From contig CP138906.1 of assembly GCA_033977085.1 (NCBI GenBank), positions 2,232,001 to 2,296,000 of the forward strand: a stretch of 64,000 bases of DNA, in the 5' to 3' direction. Source of the stretch: Apirhabdus apintestini. GTDB taxonomy: Bacteria; Pseudomonadota; Gammaproteobacteria; Enterobacterales; Enterobacteriaceae. Below, in pieces: positions 1 through 11,282 of the stretch (position 1 is its first letter; each line of letters begins with the position of its first letter). Both the position numbers and the translations under genes were made by a program. Below the pieces are notes generated by a model. It was not told the origin of the DNA and did no database searches. It saw only the letters and a list, made by a program, of their open reading frames with translations.

Positions 1-399
1 GGGGCGCTGGCTCTGGCGCTGCTTTATGCCGCTTATGCGTCGCAAACGCTGCGCGGCGCGCTGAAAGCCGTGCCACACGGGCAGCGTGAAGCGGGTCAGG
101 CGCTCGGCCTCAGTAAAAGCGCTACCTTTTTTCGCCTGGTGATGCCGCAAATGTGGCGCCACGCGCTGCCCGGTTTAGGTAATCAATGGCTGGTGCTGTT
201 AAAAGATACGGCGCTGGTATCCCTGATTAGCGTCAACGATTTAATGCTGCAAACCCGCAGCATCGCAACTCGCACGCAGGAACCCTTTACCTGGTACCTT
301 ATTGCCGCCGCTATTTATCTGGTTATCACCCTGCTTAGCCAGCTTTTGCTGACGCTAATTGACCGCCGGGCGACGCGCTTTGAACGGAGGGCGAGCTGA
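1..399 (+). CDS. artQ: Arginine ABC transporter permease ArtQ, C-terminal part (cut by window edge)
   Basis: The open frame enters from the left edge and gives 132 residues ending with TGA at 397-399. It closely matches the C-terminal half of E. coli ArtQ, an inner-membrane permease of the arginine importer ArtPIQM-ArtJ. The cytoplasmic EAA loop that docks on the ATPase is visible (EAGQALGLSK..., followed by VMPQ), and hydrophobic membrane segments follow it. The stop codon overlaps the artM start as ATGA, so the two genes are translationally coupled as in E. coli. I see no lesion in this part. The partner genes artM and artJ are both broken, so the transporter is unlikely to work even if artQ is whole. 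Confidence 0.93.
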   Translation, partial: GALALALLYAAYASQTLRGALKAVPHGQREAGQALGLSKSATFFRLVMPQMWRHALPGLGNQWLVLLKDTALVSLISVNDLMLQTRSIATRTQEPFTWYLIAAAIYLVITLLSQLLLTLIDRRATRFERRAS

Positions 400-1063
400 T
401 GATGGATTATTTCCCGGAATTGCTGAAGGGGTTACATACCAGTCTGACGTTGACGCTCGCTTCGCTGATTGTAGCTTTGATTCTGGCGCTCTTATTTACG
501 GTTATCCTGACGCTTAAAACGCCCATACTTGCCTTTCTTGTACGCATCTGGATAACCTTATTTACCGGTACGCCGCTGCTGGTGCAAATATTCCTTATCT
601 ACTATGGTCCCGGGCAGTTTCCCTCTTTGCAGGCAATTCCCTGGCTATGGCACCTGCTTTCTGAGCCCTGGCTCTGTGCGCTCATCGCGCTGTCGTTGAA
701 CAGTGCGGCCTATACCACCCAGCTTTTTACGGAGCGATACGCGCTATCCCGGACGGCCAATGGCAGTCTTGTCAGGCGCTTGGTATGAGCCGTAAAAGTA
801 CGCTGGCTATTTTATTGCCCTACGCTTTTAAACGTGCACTCTCATCGTATTCAAATGAAGTGGTTCTGGTATTCAAAAGTACGTCCCTCGCTTACACCAT
901 TACGCTGATGGAAGTCATGGGCTACGGACAGTTGTTGTACGGACGCACTTACGATGTGATGGTGTTCGGCGCAGCCGGCGTCATCTATTTGGTAGTAAAC
1001 GGATTACTTACCTTAATGATGCGCCTAATTGAACGACGCGCGCTGGCGTTTGAGCAACGTTAG
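399..1063 (+). pseudogene. artM: Arginine ABC transporter permease ArtM, one frameshift
   Basis: Two overlapping frames (399-788 and 785-1063) together reproduce the whole of ArtM, about 222 residues, the second permease subunit of the arginine importer. The frames join at a run of five T at 724-728. Restoring one T rebuilds the family sequence through the EAA loop (YGAIRAIPDGQ). Without it the protein stops at residue 129, after roughly two thirds of the membrane domain. Apart from the single-base loss the sequence is well conserved, so the lesion is recent. ATG 399 overlaps the artQ stop; a second ATG at 402 could equally serve. Confidence 0.92.
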
Positions 1064-1088
1064 CCTGGCGGCACTATCGTTATTACCA

Positions 1089-1109
1089 ACGGGCCATTCG
1101 GCCCGTTTT
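1089..1109 (+). terminator. Rho-independent terminator after artM
   Basis: A perfect 7 bp stem ACGGGCC / GGCCCGT with loop ATTC is followed by a run of T. It lies 26 bases past the artM stop and closes the art operon. The stretch 1110-1417 holds no gene. Confidence 0.8.
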
Positions 1110-1417
1110 GCCTGTCTTTGCAAACAAACTGACTCTCTTTGCCACAGGCCATCTGACGCACATAGTGAGTAAGCGCATTTAACCACCCAACGCTTTCCTT
1201 ATTATTTGCAAACCTGTCGATACCGATGATTAATTCGTTTCCAGCCGCTTATCCACTGCAAGGCCTCTGAGACTTATACCTCATCAAATCACTAATAAAA
1301 ATGGCTAAAAGCGGCGCTTTTCTTTCTCTTTTCTCTGCCCTGAATCATTTCATCCCGGCTCTAAAACCGATTTACCGTTTAAGTTAAAAGTGGAAAAATG
1401 TTTATTTATGCTTTTTT

Positions 1418-1453
1418 ATTGATTAAATATTCAATAAATGGCATGGTAATTCT
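1418..1453. promoter_or_regulatory. ArgR operator (tandem ARG boxes) upstream of artJ
   Basis: TGATT AAAT ATTCA at 1420-1433 differs from the ArgR half-site consensus TGAAT-N4-ATTCA at one position. A weaker second box ending in ATTCT lies about 20 bp downstream (1440-1453), the usual tandem spacing. E. coli artJ is an arginine-repressed ArgR target, so the site fits the gene. The 43 bases down to the artJ ATG hold the 5' leader. Confidence 0.6.
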
Positions 1454-1923
1454 TACGCCATAAACGGTATAAAAAAGAATGACGACGGGGCTCTGATGAA
1501 AAAGTTACTTTTAGCTGTGACCCTGGCCACAATCGCCTATAACGCCAGCGCGGGCGAAAAGATTCGATTTGCCTCTTCAGCCACCTATCCTCCATTTGAA
1601 TCCATGAGTGCGAATAACCAGATTGTGGGTTTTGATATCGATGTAGCTAAAGCTTTATGTAAACAGATGCAGGCGGAGTGCACATTTACCAATCAGGCGT
1701 TTGACAGCCTGATACCAGCGCTTAAATTCCGCAAATTTGACGCAGTTATTTCGGGTTTGGATATCACGCCAGAGCGCAGTAAACAGGTGACGTTTACCAG
1801 CCCCTACTTCGCCAATTCAGCGCTGGTTATCGCTAAATGTTACCAACGGTGCAAAACTGATCCACCCCAGCGGTTGAAAACTGATCCAGGGGTTAATCTG
1901 CTCCTCTGAATACAGGGGAGCTT

Positions 1924-2942
<1,019 letters not shown>

Positions 2943-2946
<4 letters not shown>

Positions 2947-3724
2947 TGGTCGAACTACAACATCAACGGCTGATGGTGCTTGCTGAACAGCCCAGCTGGA
3001 CAGCCTTATCGGCGCGGCGCCGGCACTGTCGCAACAGGCAGTGGATCAGGAATGGAGCTATATGGACTTCCCGGAGCACCTGCTACATGAGGAGAAACTG
3101 GCCCGGCATCAGCGTAAACAGGCGATGTACACGCGGATGGCAGCCTTCCCGGCGGTGAAGACGTTCGAGGAATACGACTTCACCTTCGCCACCGGCGCAC
3201 CTCAGAAGCAAATCCAGTCGCTGCGTTCCCTGAGCTTCATCGAACGTAACGAAAACATCGTGTTGCTGGGCCCCTCGGGCGTGGGGAAAACACATCTGGC
3301 GATAGCCATGGGCTACGAGGCAGTACGGGCGGGCATCAAGGTTCGCTTCACAACAGCAGCGGACCTGCTGTTACAGCTGTCGACTTCCCAGCGTCAGGGG
3401 CGTTACAAAACGACACTCAATCGCGGTGTCATGGCCCCCAAACTGCTCATCATCGACGAAATAGGCTATCTGCCGTTCAGCCAGGAAGAGGCAAAGCTGT
3501 TCTTCCAGGTCATTGCCAAACGTTACGAAAAGAGCGCGATGATCCTGACCTCTAACCTGCCGTTCGGGCAGTGGGACCAGACGTTCGCGGGTGATGCAGC
3601 CCTGACATCGGCAATGCTGGACCGGATCTTACATCACTCACACGTAGTCCAGATAAAAGGAGAGAGCTATCGACTGAAGCAGAAACGAAAGGCCGGGGTT
3701 ATAGCGGAAGCTAATCCTGAGTAA
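2943..3724 (+). CDS. istB: IS21 helper ATPase IstB, with an N-terminal frame break shared by all copies
   Basis: AAA+ ATPase that regulates IstA. The Walker A motif GPSGVGKT and Walker B LLIIDE are intact. The expected 260-residue protein would start at ATG 2943, coupled to istA, but the frame breaks at 2991-2992, where one base is missing relative to the family. Translation from 2943 ends at 3158. A 227-residue product could start at GTG 3041 (then DQEWSYMDF) and would lack about 33 N-terminal residues. All three copies in the window carry the same break. Either the short protein suffices, recoding occurs, or the copies moved using IstB supplied in trans. Confidence 0.85.
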
Positions 3725-4240
3725 GCAAGGTGGATCAATATTAGACCGTTGGTGGTGACGGTAAGTGGATCACTTTTTACCCGTTGTTGACACTAAAAAA
3801 GGTGCCTTTAGCGACTTTAGCGCCCTAAAAGGGAAACGCATCGGGATGGAAAACGGAACTACGCACCAGAAATATCTGCAGGATAAACATCCGGAAGTGA
3901 AAACTATCGCCTACGACAGCTATCAAAACGCCATTATCGACCTGAAGAATGGGCGCCTGGACGGCGTTTTTGGCGATAGCGCCGTAGTCAGCGAGTGGCT
4001 GAAAACCAATCCACAGCTTGGCCCGGCAACGGAAAAGGTCACCGATCCCGAATATTTTGGCACCGGGCTGGGCATTGCCGTTCGGCCAGGAAATACAGCG
4101 CTACTCAATAAGCTGAACGCCGCGCTTGTCGAAATCAAAAAAGATGGGACCTATCAGAAAATCAGCGCCGCCTGGTTTTCGCAATAAACGCCTTTCCCAA
4201 AATAATCCGGGCATTAACAGATGCGCATATCTACAGGCGC

Positions 4241-5367
4241 CTATTCTCTCTCTAGCAGCGCCAGCGTTTCATAATGCGCCGTATGCGGGAACATATCGAA
4301 CAGGCGCATTCGCAGAATGCGCCATCCTGGAAGGCTGCGAATATCAACCGCCATCGTCTGAGCGTTACAGCTTGAATAAATAATATATCGCGGCGCCATG
4401 CGCGCCAAATATTCACACAGGGAGCTACCAATGCCGCGCCGTGGCGGGTTAACCAGAACTAAATCAGGGACTTCCCGCTGCGCCAGCGCAAAATCCGTGG
4501 AATCCAGAGCCTGAAACGCCAGCCGCTCAAGCCCGAGCGCCTCAGCGGAACGCCGCGCGCAGGCGATGGCCTGGGCCGATATTTCAATACCCGTCAGATG
4601 CATTTCCCGCGTCGCGCAGTGCAGCCCAAAACCGCCAACCCCGCAGAATAAATCCCACATGTGCTGTACCGGTAATTCCTGGACCCAGGCACGGGCCGTG
4701 GCATACAGCCCCGCAGCGACCTGCGGGTTGGTTTGAAAAAACTACGCGGGCGCAGCCATAGCGGTACATCATTAAGGCGCTCTTCGAGAGTTTGGTTTTC
4801 CGTCAGTGGAATTTCCTGCTCGCCTTCAATAATTGCCATGGGTATCGGTTGAATATTAGCGGAAATACAGCTTAGCTGGGGTAGCTGTGCCTGTAGCCAT
4901 GGCAGTGCCGCGCGCAACTGCGGCAATTTTCTCTCACTGCGTAACACAAAGCGCAGCATCATATTGCCGCTGGAACGGCTTTCCGTCAGCAGGATATATT
5001 TAAGCTCACCGCGCCGACGCTCAATGTGATACGGCGTAAGCCCGGCGCGCGCGATAAACGGCTTAAGAACTGAAAATACCGGCGCAAACGTTGAGGGATA
5101 AAGCGGACACGCGCACAAATCCACCGGCGTTCCGTCACGCTGTAGCATCCCCAGCACCGGGCGCTCAACGCTGCCGCTGACAACCATTTTCGCTTTATTA
5201 CGAAACGCCTGCGCCGCGCCAGTATAGGGTTCCTGCCACTCATCTACAGCCAAACCGCTAAAAAGTTCGCGCAGGCCGGCCATTTTGGCTTCGATTTGCT
5301 GTGTTTCACAGAGCGTTATCCATTGGCAGGACTGACAGCGGCCAGCGTTATAAAGTGCGCATTGCAT
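4241..5367 (-). pseudogene. rlmC: 23S rRNA m5U747 methyltransferase RlmC, one frameshift
   Basis: Two frames (5367-4594 and 4660-4241) together match all 375 residues of E. coli RlmC (RumB/YbjF). Visible are the N-terminal iron-sulfur cysteines (C3, C11, C14 and the DLCACP cysteine), the SAM motif WDLFCGVGGFGLHC, the NPPRRG motif and the catalytic SSCNAQTM region. They are separated by loss of one base in a run of six A (plus strand 4736-4741), which turns FFQTNP into FFKPT. The SAM and catalytic domain falls after the break, so the enzyme is dead. Its orientation opposite to artJ is as in E. coli. Confidence 0.93.
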
Positions 5368-5414
5368 ACAAAAACCTTAAGAAAAAACGCGCTGATTGTA
5401 TCACTCCAGTGCCA

Positions 5415-5881
5415 TTAACGCACTCGAAAATAGCGGCGACTTTTAGGCGGTATGAATAGCAGGCACAGCACCAGCGCATCCGGTAACTTTTGCAAAAATA
5501 AAGAGCGCAGAATGTCCCGCTTAGTATCGCCGGCGATACTAAAAAGTTCCGGATATCCCCAGCCGAGCGAAGCCAGCCATAAATAGCCCGTTATCGCTAT
5601 CTGTATGCACAGATACAGCCAGCGTCCCCAGTTGCGACCGCGCACGATAGCAAAAGCACAGCGGAATTCAATAAACAGCAGCGCCAGGCTGATAAAAAAG
5701 ATGAATGTCAGTGTCCAGGTTTGCGCGCTGCGGTGCAAAAATCCACTATGCCGCGCATCCCCAGCAGATTAAAAAGCAGTAACAGATCGAGGCAGCGTAT
5801 CGCTACAATCGCCGTGGCAGCAATAAGTACCAGCGTCGGCGCATTCAACCGTGCGTGAGAGATATCATGTCCACTTTGCAT
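5415..5881 (-). pseudogene. ybjO: Inner-membrane protein YbjO (DUF2593), one frameshift
   Basis: The reading starts at ATG 5881 (MQSGHDISHARLN) and runs in one frame to a run of five A at 5737-5741. It then continues in another frame to 5415. Joined, it gives about 155 residues very like E. coli YbjO (162 residues), a polytopic membrane protein of unknown function. Conserved stretches include LLLLFNLLGMRGI before the break and GYPELFSI after it. One lost base in the homopolymer explains the break. The same neighbour, rlmC, lies downstream in E. coli. Confidence 0.85.
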
Positions 5882-6218
5882 ATCCTGTTAAAATCCCTGA
5901 ATACCTGCCGCCTGGCCGTGCGGCTTTCGCCCTTTATGATGGCAGATTTCATCTTATTCAACCAGGTACGGGCGCTATTCAGTTTTTGCAGGAGGGCTAC
6001 CCTGTCAGGAAGCGGTTATATCGCGCAGCTTCCGACGTTAATACCGCCGGTAAAATGGCAACAGCAGAACGAATAGCGGAGCGCTGACCTCGCTTCTGGC
6101 GCTGACGCCCGTGGGATTTATACGCTCAAAACAAGCAGGCGGGAGAAGAGAATCGATGCGCCATCTATGGCGCGCAGGCAATCAGCGGCGTGCGTTTCGA
6201 CCCGCACGCCGCAATATG
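5882..6218. other. Gene-free gap where E. coli carries potFGHI
   Basis: In E. coli the putrescine transporter operon potFGHI lies between ybjN and ybjO. Here only about 340 bases remain. Neither strand gives a stretch I can match to any Pot protein. The only structure is an 8 bp inverted repeat GGCGTGCG / CGCACGCC (6188-6211) just past the ybjN stop, possibly a weak terminator although it lacks a T run. The operon appears to be deleted. Confidence 0.5.
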
Positions 6219-6698
6219 TTAATGCAGCGTCGTCGCCTGAGAGATGTTATCGCTGCGATCTTCACATTCCGGGGTATAGAGCAGATCCTGCGCCTGCGCT
6301 TCCAGAATAACCATCGATACCTGCTCTTCGCTTTGACGCAGGAACCAGGCAAACTGACTGGGCGTTATCCCCACACAGGCGGAAAGCGACTGGCATACCA
6401 CCAGCTTCGGCAGATTATCGTCCTGAATATCGATAAACGCTTTAACGGTCAATGAACTGGCGTTAATCGCGGACAAATCAGCTCCCAGTGCCAGTAGCGC
6501 GGAAGGTTTAACTTCCGCCAGCGCGGAGAAAAGCAGTATGTTGTCCACTAAATCGATCTTCGCATCAAATACCCCGTTAAAATCCTGCATATGGGGTAAA
6601 TGTAATGCCTGACACGTGTCGCACTCAAAAAAGCTGACGCTCAGCTCATCCAGCCAGCGGCGCAGCGTATCCAGCGAAGGGACGACGAGTGAATCCAT
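6219..6698 (-). CDS. ybjN: YbjN family protein
   Basis: 159 residues, open throughout, close to E. coli YbjN (158 residues) along its length (for example FFECDTCQALHLPHMQ and DLSAINASSLTVKAF). YbjN is a type III secretion chaperone-like fold protein implicated in stress tolerance and motility regulation; its biochemical role is not settled. It lies downstream of rimK as in E. coli and is one of few intact genes here. Confidence 0.92.
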   Translation of the reverse strand: MDSLVVPSLDTLRRWLDELSVSFFECDTCQALHLPHMQDFNGVFDAKIDLVDNILLFSALAEVKPSALLALGADLSAINASSLTVKAFIDIQDDNLPKLVVCQSLSACVGITPSQFAWFLRQSEEQVSMVILEAQAQDLLYTPECEDRSDNISQATTLH

Positions 6699-6786
6699 AA
6701 AGAGCGATGCCTCTTAAACAATTTTATAAAGCGCATAGCTTACGCAAAAAGCATGCTGCGCACCATGTTGATGAACGGAAATCATT

Positions 6787-7688
6787 TTAGCCGCCGGTTT
6801 TCAGACAAAAGCCCGGTCTGGCATGCTGCTCTATCCAACGTATCATTTGCCCGGCAATATCAATACCGCTGGTCGTTTCGACGCCCTCAAGCCCCGGCGA
6901 GGCATTCACTTCCATCACCAGCGGCCCGCGCTGCGATCGCAGAATATCCACGCCCGCGACCTCAAGCCCCAGGGTTTCAACGGCTTTAAGAGCAACTTCG
7001 CGCTCGCGCGGGGTTATCGTGACGTTACGGGCCATGCCGCCGCGATGCAGGTTGGAGCGAAAATCCCCTCTTTAGCCTGGCGTTCAATAGCCGCAACCAC
7101 GCGATCGCCGATAACCAGGCAGCGAATATCGCGACCTTTGGCTTCTTTTATATACTCCTGCACCAGAATATGCGCTTTTAAACCGCGAAACGCATCGATG
7201 ACGCTTTCCGCCGCCTGGCGCGTCTCTGCTAAAACAACGCCAATCCCCTGAGTTCCTTCTACCAGCTTCACCACCAGCGGCGCGCCGCCGACCATATCGA
7301 TTAAATCGCTGGTATCTCCCGGCGAATGGGCAAATCCGGTAATCGGTAAGTCGATTCCCTGGCGCGCCAAAAGCTGCAGCGACCGCAGTTTATCCCGCGC
7401 GCGCGTAATCGCAACCGATTCATTCAGCGGCCAGCTGCCTAACATCTCGAACTGACGCAGTACGGCGGTTCCATAAAAGGTGATAGCCGAACCGATGCGC
7501 GGAATAACCGCATCATAATGGGGTAACCTGCGCCCTTTATCATGAACAGATGGGGATGCCGGATTAATATTCATATAGCAGGTTAGCGGATCGACAATAT
7601 CCACTAAATGGCCGCGCTGGATGGCAGCTTCGCGCAGGCGCCGGCAGGACCAGAGCGAGGCATCCCGGGATAAAATCGCGATTCTCAT
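6787..7688 (-). pseudogene. rimK: Ribosomal protein S6 glutamate ligase RimK, one frameshift
   Basis: The start chosen is ATG 7688 (MRIAILSRDAS), matching E. coli RimK, an ATP-grasp enzyme of 300 residues that adds glutamates to ribosomal protein S6. The family sequence runs to about residue 207 (AKEG), then breaks at a run of four C on the plus strand (7065-7068). It resumes in another frame with the ATP-grasp metal-binding end (VMEVNASPGLEG). Restoring one base gives GDFRSNLHRGG as in the family. The total length is exactly one base short of the 300-codon gene. Confidence 0.92.
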
Positions 7689-7774
7689 CCTACACCTCGT
7701 AATAGACAGAGCAATCAGCAAGGCGCGCATCATAGCATCGCCGCAGCCGCAGAACGAGATATGCGATACGGATT

Positions 7775-8496
7775 TTAACGGGTCGCCCACCCTTGTTTAT
7801 GCAGGTAATCGAGAATAAATGGCCGGCTCTCTTTTATCAGTGTACGGCGAATATGAGCGCTCCAGGTATCGCGCCGCGTGTGGGTGTCGCGCGTCAGGTA
7901 ATAATCTTCCATTTGCGCGTCATAGCGCGCCAGCGCTTCGTCTTCGAGCGGGCGATAGCGATTTTCATGCAACACGATATCCATCGGTAAACGCGGCTTT
8001 AAATCAGGTGTTTCAGCGGGCCAGCCGAGGCACAAACCAAACAGCGGCAATACATATTTCGGCAACGCCAGGAGCGCTGTCACTTCTTCTATGTGATTGC
8101 GGATACCACCGATATAAACGCCCCCATTCCCAGCGACTCAGCGGCAGTAAGCGCGTTTTGCCCCATCATCGCCGTATCAACCGCGCCCAGAAGCAGCTGC
8201 TCCGTCCATCCCAATTGCGCATCGGGGCAAATGTGAAAATGCCGATTAAAATCGGCGCAGAACACCCAGAACTCCGGTGCCTTAGCGACGTGTTGCTGCC
8301 CACCGGACAGCGTGACCAGCGCTTCGCGCTTCGCTTGTTCAGTAATACGAACAATCGCACTGCATTGTAAAAAGCTCGAACTTGAGGTTGCCCGGGCTGC
8401 GTTGAGAATTGCGGTACGCTGCGCTTCGCTAACCGAGCGCTCGGTAAAATGGCGAATAGATCGGTGGGCGCATAAGAGATCAATAGTCGGCGTCAT
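7775..8496 (-). pseudogene. nfsA: Oxygen-insensitive NADPH nitroreductase NfsA, one frameshift
   Basis: Frames 8496-8089 and 8083-7775 together rebuild NfsA (240 residues), an FMN flavoprotein that reduces nitro compounds and quinones with NADPH. The N-terminal FMN-binding segment (HRSIRHFTE) and C-terminal RRDTWSAHIRRTLIKESRP are well kept. The break is loss of one base in a run of five C on the plus strand (8121-8125); restoring it gives GGVYIGG. The stop lies about 86 bases upstream of rimK, an arrangement shared with E. coli. E. coli ybjC and grxA, expected upstream, are missing. Confidence 0.92.
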
Positions 8497-8676
8497 CTTC
8501 AGTTTCCTTAATCACAAACCAGGCGTTCTCTCGCCAAAGTAATGAATGTGACAGACGCCGGAATACTATCGCCCGGCGTTGATAGATTAAGCCGCCCGGA
8601 GCCTGTAAATCAGCCCTATTCCGACCCAGCGTCTGTCACCAACCGGCGAGTATATCTCAGGAAACCGCATATTGAT

Positions 8677-9072
8677 TTAGCCAAAGCGGGTGCGATGACG
8701 ACGGCAGCGGCGAACGTGGCGGCGCATCGCGCGTATAAATGGAACCAGTAAAGCACCAACGGAGCACCAAAATACCGCACTGCACAGCCAGGCCAACTCC
8801 TGAAACAGGGGGCGCGCAGGAAGAAGGTGAAGCTGGGCAACCAGAAAGCATACGGGCAGGGCCATAAATGCGCCTGCGAGCGAACGCGTTACCTGCCCGC
8901 GACGAGTTAACAGCCCCGCAATCATCCCCGGCAGCATAAACCAAAGCAGCCCGGGTTCAGCCTCATTGCCCTGCACAGGCTCGCTAACAAACGGTGATTT
9001 AAGCAAAAGGAAAACGGCAATAAAAAGTATAAAACAGCAGGCAACTCCGCTACATAACCGCCGATGTATCAC
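8677..9072 (-). CDS. ybjM: Inner-membrane protein YbjM
   Basis: 131 residues from GTG 9072, chosen because it aligns with the YbjM N-terminus (MIHRRLCSG against MKHKQRWAG) and has a GGAGGG ribosome-binding site just upstream. It contains several hydrophobic segments, and the most conserved block is FQELAWLCSAVFWCSVGAL. The function of YbjM is unknown. It is divergent from ybjL, as in E. coli. A longer in-frame start at 9114 is possible but less likely. Confidence 0.82.
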   Translation of the reverse strand: MIHRRLCSGVACCFILFIAVFLLLKSPFVSEPVQGNEAEPGLLWFMLPGMIAGLLTRRGQVTRSLAGAFMALPVCFLVAQLHLLPARPLFQELAWLCSAVFWCSVGALLVPFIRAMRRHVRRCRRHRTRFG

Positions 9073-9358
9073 CAGCACTCCCTCCCGACATAAGTACCGC
9101 CCGCGCAAATACACCCACTCAACGGGCTTTTGTCAGATATGCGTAAGGGTACTAACGGTTAAAACGACGTAGAATTTACCGGCTATTCTCGCTGGTCGTT
9201 GTTTATCAATATGATTAAACTGGCGGTTGGAATAGCAGTATTGTGGGTAATCTTTTTTAATGCGGTAGAATTACCCTGAACGCTGTCTTTCTGTTCGGAC
9301 AGTAACGCATAAAACCATCCTTTTCAATCATTTACTAGTAAACAAAAAGTTATCCTTC

Positions 9359-11044
9359 GTGAATATAAACGTCGCAGATTTGTTAAACGGGAATGACATC
9401 CTGTTATTATTTGTTGTACTTGCTCTAGGATTATGCCTTGGGAAATTACGACTTGGCTCAGTACAACTGGGTAATTCTATTGGTGTTTTAGTGGTTTCCT
9501 TATTATTAGGTCAGCAGCATTTCACGATGAATACCGATGCGCTGAACCTGGGTTTTATGCTGTTTATTTTCTGTGTCGGCGTAGAGGCGGGTCCTAACTT
9601 TTTTCTATTTTTTCCGAGACGGCAAAAATTATTTTATGCTGGCGCTCATTATGGTCAGTAGCGCGCTGGCGCTGGCGCTCATTTTTGGTAAAGTTTTTGG
9701 CTGGGGTATCGGCCTGACGTCGGGCATGCTGGCCGGGGCAATGACCTCCACGCCGGTACTGGTGGCCGCCGGCGATACGCTGCGTCATACCGGGCTGGCG
9801 CAACCGGAACTCGATCGTGCGCTGGATACGCTGAGTCTCGGCTATGCGCTGACCTACCTGATAGGCCTGGTCAGCCTGATTATCGCCGCGCGCTACATGC
9901 CGCGCCTGCAGCATCAGGACTTACAAACCAGCGCCCAGCAAATTGCTCGTGAGCGCGGGCTGGATACCGATAGCACCCGCAAAGTATTTCTCCCGGTGAT
10001 CCGCGCCTACCGCGTTGGGCCTGAACTGGTCGCCTGGGCTGACGGTAAAAATCTGCGCGAGCTGGGCATTTATCGCCAGACCGGCTGCTATATAGAGCGC
10101 ATCAGGCGCAATGGTATCCTGGCAACGCCGGACGGTGACGCGGTCCTCCAGATGGGCGATGAAATCGCGCTGGTCGGTTATCCCGACGCTCACGCGCGCC
10201 TCGACCCCAGCTTTCGCAACGGTAAAGAGGTCTTCGATCGTGACCTGCTGGATATGCGCATCGTCACCGAAGAAATCGTGGTGAAAAACCACAATGCCGT
10301 GGGCCGCCGCCTGACGCAGCTCAAGCTCACCGATCACGGCTGTTTTTTAAACCGCGTGATCCGAAGCCAAATTGAAATGCCGATTGATGACAATATTGTC
10401 CTTAACAAAGGCGACGTACTGCAGGTTAGCGGCGATGCGCGACGCGTTAAATCCGTCGCCGATCGCATCGGATTTATCTCGATTCACAGCCAGGTCACCG
10501 ATCTACTGGCGTTTTGCGCCTTTTTATCGTTGGTTTGATGATAGGGATGATCACCTTCCAGTTTAGCTCCTTCAGTTTCAGCATCGGCAACGCCGCCGGG
10601 CTGCTGTTCGCCGGCATCATGCTGGGCTTTCTGCGCGCAAACCATCCTACATTAGGCTACATCCCGCAGGGCGCTCTGACCATGGTAAAGGAATTCGGGC
10701 TAATGGTGTTTATGGCGGGCGTAGGGCTAAGCGCCGGCGTCGGCATCGGCCACGGTTTGGGTAATATCGGCTGGCAAATGCTGCTTTCCGGTATTGTGGT
10801 CAGCCTGCTTCCCGTCGCGCTCAGTTTTTTGTTTGGCGCCTGGGTGCTAAAAATGAACCGCGCGCTATTATTCGGCGCAATTATGGGCGCACGCACCTGC
10901 GCACCCGCCATGGAAATCATAAGCGACGCCTCACGCAGTAACATTCCGGCGTTAGGCTACGCGGGGACTTACGCGATTGCTAACGTGTTACTCACGCTCG
11001 CGGGAACGCTCACCGTGATCATCTGGCCGGGCGTGCACTGGTAA
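9359..11044 (+). pseudogene. ybjL: Putative transporter YbjL (AAE family), three frameshifts
   Basis: Matches E. coli YbjL (561 residues) end to end: N-terminal membrane block, two RCK_C/TrkA_C-like cytosolic domains in the middle, C-terminal membrane block. Three single-T losses break it: two in adjacent T runs (9599-9604 and 9608-9613, in GPNFFSIFFRDGK) and one at 10521-10525 (LLAFCAFFIVGLM). The GTG at 9359 is used as start (VNINVADLLNG). The residues outside the breaks are very well conserved, so decay began recently. Confidence 0.93.
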
Positions 11045-11073
11045 CCGCTAATTCAATCGCTTTAAAAAACAAT

Positions 11074-11102
11074 GAACTTTCTTATCCGGGCACAGTCCTA
11101 AA
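11074..11102 (+). promoter_or_regulatory. Sigma-E promoter of rybB
   Basis: GAACTTT at 11074-11080 matches the sigma-E -35 element (GGAACTT), and GTCCTAA at about 11095-11101 matches the -10 element (GTCTAA). The elements are about 15-16 bp apart and end a few bases before the rybB 5' end. RybB in E. coli is transcribed by sigma-E on envelope stress. Confidence 0.7.
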
Positions 11103-11106
11103 GAAT

Positions 11107-11185
11107 GCCACTGCTTTTCTTTGATGTCCCCAATTTGTGGAGCCCATCAATCACGCCGTTTCTGTTCAAGATTGATGGGTTTTTT
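11107..11185 (+). ncRNA. rybB: RybB small RNA
   Basis: The 79 nt from GCCACTGCTTTTCTTTGATG to the T run at 11180-11185 match E. coli RybB, including the 5' seed region that base-pairs with porin mRNAs. The 3' end is a 10 bp stem CCCATCAATC / GATTGATGGG followed by six T. Compared with E. coli the stem carries paired changes and the loop differs slightly. RybB is an Hfq-dependent sRNA that represses outer-membrane protein synthesis under sigma-E control. Its place just downstream of ybjL on the same strand is as in E. coli. Confidence 0.92.
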
Positions 11186-11282
11186 ATTGCCTGAAATTTA
11201 TTACTCCCTTAATCGGACCGTTACGTAGCCTTTGTCCCTTAGATAGCGACAATGGAAATATGCTGGAAGACCAGACACTTAG

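Noticed and set aside
5851..6087. Plus-strand frames of 73-78 codons between ybjO and ybjN
   Set aside because: They run antisense to the ybjO 5' end, have no recognisable family, and probably lie in the scar of the deleted pot operon.
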